A stretch of DNA of 8,401 nucleotides, from positions 1 to 8,401 of the forward strand of contig SLEW01000192.1 in the NCBI GenBank assembly GCA_007124575.1, in the 5' to 3' direction. A program made the translations under genes and the position numbers. Below, in pieces: positions 6,520 through 8,401 of the stretch; position 1 is the stretch's first letter; every line of letters begins with the position of its first letter. Below the pieces are notes generated by a model. The model searched no databases. It was not told where the DNA came from and saw only the letters and a program-made list of their open reading frames with translations. This stretch comes from Bacteroidales bacterium (lineage in GTDB: Bacteria; Bacteroidota; Bacteroidia; Bacteroidales; UBA7960).

Positions 6520-6824
6520 CTTCAAACAGTTATTACCGTGGAAATATTTTCCATACAGACCGATTTTTACCGGCAAATTCCCCAAATACATTATCTTTGC
6601 CTCCATCCGAAATAAAAGGACAGGATTATAACCCCTTGAAAGCTTGTTTTATGGTGGTTTATAAAATATTTTTCCAGGCATTGGCTGCCATTCCAAATTA
6701 GTTGGATCTGGATGTTCTGCGCGACAGTGCAACCATTGTGGAAACGTATTTTGTAATAACCTTACCAGGCTATTTTCAAGGGATTTTTTTTAGCAATTCA
6801 CTCACCATTAAATTTATAGTTGAT
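6520..6824 (+). other. 305-bp gap upstream of arcC: promoter candidate and long leader
   Basis: No convincing gene was found here. It holds an exact TAnnTTTG match (6592-6599), an imperfect dyad GGAAA/TTTCC (6540-6552), and AT-rich sequence up to the arcC start. The arcC frame stays open upstream to a TTG at 6702, adding 41 residues with no similarity to carbamate kinases. That stretch is therefore treated as leader. No tRNA-like cloverleaf, terminator or clear riboswitch fold was recognised by eye. Confidence 0.5.
6592..6599 (+). promoter_or_regulatory. Candidate -7 promoter element for the arcC-OTC operon
   Basis: TATCTTTG, followed by C, is identical over nine bases to the element before the outer-membrane protein (3772). 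It would start transcription near 6606, leaving an untranslated leader of roughly 220 bases before arcC. The -33 region is T-rich but lacks TTTG at 19-21 bases. Confidence 0.4.
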
Positions 6825-7766
6825 ATGAAAAAATTATCTGTTATTGCGTTTGGAGGTAACGCTCTTCTTAAGAGTGGTCAGAAGGGAACCATCGACGAAC
6901 AGGAGCAGAATGTGTATGACACATGTCAGCATCTGGTGCCTTTAATCAAAAAAGGTTACGACCTGGTTATCGGGCATGGTAATGGCCCCCAGGTAGGCAA
7001 TGTGCTGCTGCAGCATGAAGCAGGAAATTCTGTATATGGATTGCCAAAGCAGCCGATCGATTTTTGCGTGGCAGAAACCCAGGGTTCCATTGGATTCATG
7101 ATTGAGCAGCAGTTGCGTAATGTGCTTGCTGAACAGGGTATTGAGCGGAACATTGTAACACTGGTGACGCAGGTAGTGGTCGACAAGGAGGATGAGGCTT
7201 TTAAAAATCCCACGAAGCCAGTTGGCCCTTTCTATGATAAGGAAGAAGCCGATAAGCTGGCCAGGGAAAACAACTGGGTTTTCCATGAAGACCCCCGTGA
7301 CCGCGGATGGCGCAGGGTTGTAGCTTCGCCCAGGCCTCTGGACATCCCTAACTGGACTGCAGTTGAGAAATTGGCCCGCGAGGGCAACATTGTCATTACC
7401 GTTGGAGGCGGCGGGATCCCTGCCTACATTGATGACAAAGGAAAAATTGTCGGCATAGATGCTGTTATCGATAAAGATCTGGCCTCTTCACTTCTGGCCA
7501 ACCGCATCAAGGCCGATGAGTTTTGCATCCTTACAGATGTGCCCAATGTATACGTGAATTTCAATAAGCCCAACCAGGAAAAGCTGGAGCGCATTTCGGT
7601 GAAAGATATCACTGAGCATCTCAATGCAGGGCAGTTTACGGAAGGCAGCATGGCCCCCAAAGTCCGTGCCTGTATTCAGTTTGTGGAGAACGGCGGAGAG
7701 GATGCCATCATCACCGAAGCAAAAGAATTAGGTATGGATGGAGCCGGTACAGTGATCCTGCCCTGA
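6825..7766 (+). CDS. arcC: Carbamate kinase
   Basis: This 313-residue cytoplasmic kinase converts carbamoyl phosphate and ADP to ATP, ammonia and CO2, the energy-yielding last step of arginine/citrulline or agmatine fermentation. Family features seen: N-terminal nucleotide/phosphate motif AFGGNALL (8-15), GHGNGPQVGN (50-59), ETQGSIGF (84-91), Lys131 in TKPVGPFY (the position of the catalytic lysine in Enterococcus carbamate kinase), VASPRP (166-171), GGGGIP (194-199) and DKDLASSLLA (216-225). Length matches the family norm of about 310. ATG 6825 is chosen over upstream starts because MKKLSVIAFGGNAL aligns with known N-termini. No Shine-Dalgarno is evident. It is followed 133 bp downstream by ornithine carbamoyltransferase, so the two probably act together in the catabolic direction. 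Confidence 0.97.
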   Translation: MKKLSVIAFGGNALLKSGQKGTIDEQEQNVYDTCQHLVPLIKKGYDLVIGHGNGPQVGNVLLQHEAGNSVYGLPKQPIDFCVAETQGSIGFMIEQQLRNVLAEQGIERNIVTLVTQVVVDKEDEAFKNPTKPVGPFYDKEEADKLARENNWVFHEDPRDRGWRRVVASPRPLDIPNWTAVEKLAREGNIVITVGGGGIPAYIDDKGKIVGIDAVIDKDLASSLLANRIKADEFCILTDVPNVYVNFNKPNQEKLERISVKDITEHLNAGQFTEGSMAPKVRACIQFVENGGEDAIITEAKELGMDGAGTVILP

Positions 7767-7782
7767 TAAGGACACCACGAAG

Positions 7783-7835
7783 TCTTAACCTCAAATCCCG
7801 AATCGCTTCGCTCTCGGGACTTCGCTGCCGCTCAG
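7783..7835. repeat. Dyad and direct-repeat block of a probable dispersed intergenic element
   Basis: A degenerate hexamer pair (TCTTAA CCTCAA, 7783-7794) is followed by the dyad TCCCGA (7796-7801) / TCGGGA (7814-7819) with a 12-base loop. The heptamer CTTCGCT occurs twice, at 7806-7812 and 7820-7826. The block is GC-rich, unlike its flanks, and runs into the hexamer array. From memory, similar CTTCGCT/CTCGGGA blocks followed by CTTAA arrays occur between genes in several Bacteroidota genomes; that recollection was not checked. Confidence 0.5.
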
Positions 7836-7883
7836 CCTTAACCTTAATCTTAATCTTAATCTTAACCTTAATCTTAATCTTAA
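7836..7883. repeat. Telomere-like hexamer array, eight YCTTAA units
   Basis: Eight perfect, contiguous 6-bp units occupy 7836-7883: CCTTAA twice, TCTTAA three times, CCTTAA once, TCTTAA twice. Only the first base of the unit varies (C or T). The array ends three bases before the ribosome site of the carbamoyltransferase gene. Copy number could change by slippage, and the array would lie in the arcC-OTC transcript. It opens long basic alternating frames (Lys-Ile/Val, Arg-Leu) on the minus strand, which are artefacts of the repeat. Confidence 0.95.
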
Positions 7884-7885
7884 AC

Positions 7886-7892
7886 AAGGAGG
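7886..7892 (+). promoter_or_regulatory. Strong ribosome binding site of the carbamoyltransferase
   Basis: AAGGAGG is a near-complete Shine-Dalgarno sequence, 7 bases before ATG 7900. Most other genes here have none. It lies directly after the hexamer array. Confidence 0.8.
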
Positions 7893-7899
7893 ACAAATC

Positions 7900-8401
7900 A
7901 TGGCTTTTAATCTGAGAAACAGGAGCTTTGTGAAGTTGCTGGACTTCACGCCACAGGAAATCAAATTTTTACTCGAGATGTCTGTTGACCTTAAGAAGGC
8001 AAAATATGCCGGATATGAGCAACAGCGCCTTAAAGGCAAGAATATTGCTTTGATATTTGAAAAGGCATCCACGCGTACACGCTGTGCTTTTGAAGTAGCT
8101 GCCTTTGATCAGGGCGCCCTGGTTACATATCTGGGCCCTACCGGTAGCCAGATCGGCAAAAAAGAATCTATGAAGGACACTGCCCGCGTGTTGGGACGTA
8201 TGTATGACGGCATCGAATATCGCGGATTTGCCCAGACAATTGTGGAAGAACTCGCTGAATATTCAGGTGTACCTGTCTGGAACGGCCTGACTAATGAATT
8301 CCATCCCACGCAGATCCTGGCTGACTTCCAGACCATGATTGAGCACAGCGACAAGCCCTTGCACCAGGTTTCTTTCTGCTATCTGGGTGATGCCCGCAAC
8401 A
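7900..8401 (+). CDS. arcB: Ornithine carbamoyltransferase, 5' part (cut by right edge), probably catabolic
   Basis: The first 167 residues of a protein of about 330 are present; the frame is still open at the edge. The enzyme interconverts ornithine plus carbamoyl phosphate and citrulline plus phosphate. Seen: the opening SFVKLLDFTPQEI, the carbamoyl-phosphate loop STRTR (57-61) in EKASTRTR, SQIGKKES (83-90), DTARVLGRMYDGI (93-105), HPTQ (135-138) and the start of the nucleotide-fold half, YLGDARN (161-167). The segment EHSDKPLH (148-155) and its surroundings recall Pseudomonas ArcB more than anabolic ArgF. Being downstream of carbamate kinase also favours citrulline breakdown, hence the symbol arcB; argF remains possible. 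Putrescine carbamoyltransferase is less likely given the strong OTC-type sequence, but the ornithine-binding C-terminal motif lies outside the window. Confidence 0.93.
   Translation, partial: MAFNLRNRSFVKLLDFTPQEIKFLLEMSVDLKKAKYAGYEQQRLKGKNIALIFEKASTRTRCAFEVAAFDQGALVTYLGPTGSQIGKKESMKDTARVLGRMYDGIEYRGFAQTIVEELAEYSGVPVWNGLTNEFHPTQILADFQTMIEHSDKPLHQVSFCYLGDARN

Noticed and set aside
6651..6701. 16-codon open frame in the gap before arcC
   Set aside because: Very short, no ribosome site, no recognisable sequence; expected by chance.
6702..6824. 41-residue N-terminal extension of carbamate kinase from a TTG start
   Set aside because: ATG 6825 aligns with the family N-terminus; the extension matches no targeting signal and has no ribosome site.
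7711..8072. Minus-strand open frames with runs of Lys-Ile/Val and Arg-Leu dipeptides
   Set aside because: They are direct translations of the YCTTAA array and overlap arcC and the OTC gene; they are not real proteins.

Overview
The window looks like chromosomal DNA from a Bacteroidota bacterium, probably from the Bacteroidales/Marinilabiliales side. Three things point there: a secreted enzyme ending in a type IX secretion (T9SS) sorting domain, several TAnnTTTG-like -7 promoter elements placed just before genes, and mostly weak Shine-Dalgarno sequences. This is a family-level inference made by eye; no database search was run.

Left part (1-3600, minus strand). Read in the direction of transcription, the order is mtaB (tRNA methylthiotransferase), an inositol-monophosphatase family gene, a lipoprotein periplasmic adaptor of an RND efflux pump, and the first 23 codons of the RND permease, which runs off the left edge. 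The genes are 100-140 bp apart and could be read through from a promoter before mtaB.

Middle (3649-6519). A small predicted outer-membrane beta-barrel protein (plus strand) converges on a minus-strand gene for a secreted deiminase of the agmatine deiminase / Porphyromonas-type peptidylarginine deiminase family. That enzyme has a signal peptide, a catalytic domain with all expected active-site residues, nine tandem Asp-Asp-Asp-Asn-Gly units encoded by a 15-bp minisatellite, and a T9SS C-terminal domain. Divergent from it, with predicted promoters overlapping in 65 bp, is an NlpE-like lipoprotein.

Right part (6520-8401, plus strand). A 305-bp leader region precedes carbamate kinase (arcC). A repeat-rich spacer follows (a dyad plus eight telomere-like YCTTAA hexamers), then ornithine carbamoyltransferase, cut by the right edge. 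Together these two enzymes break citrulline down to ornithine, ammonia, CO2 and ATP. No intracellular arginine deiminase is in the window. The nearby secreted deiminase makes citrulline-type products, so a functional link is possible but unproven.

Most of the window is ordinary. The least ordinary parts are the exported repeat-linker deiminase, its overlapping promoter region with nlpE, and the repeat element inside the arcC-OTC operon.
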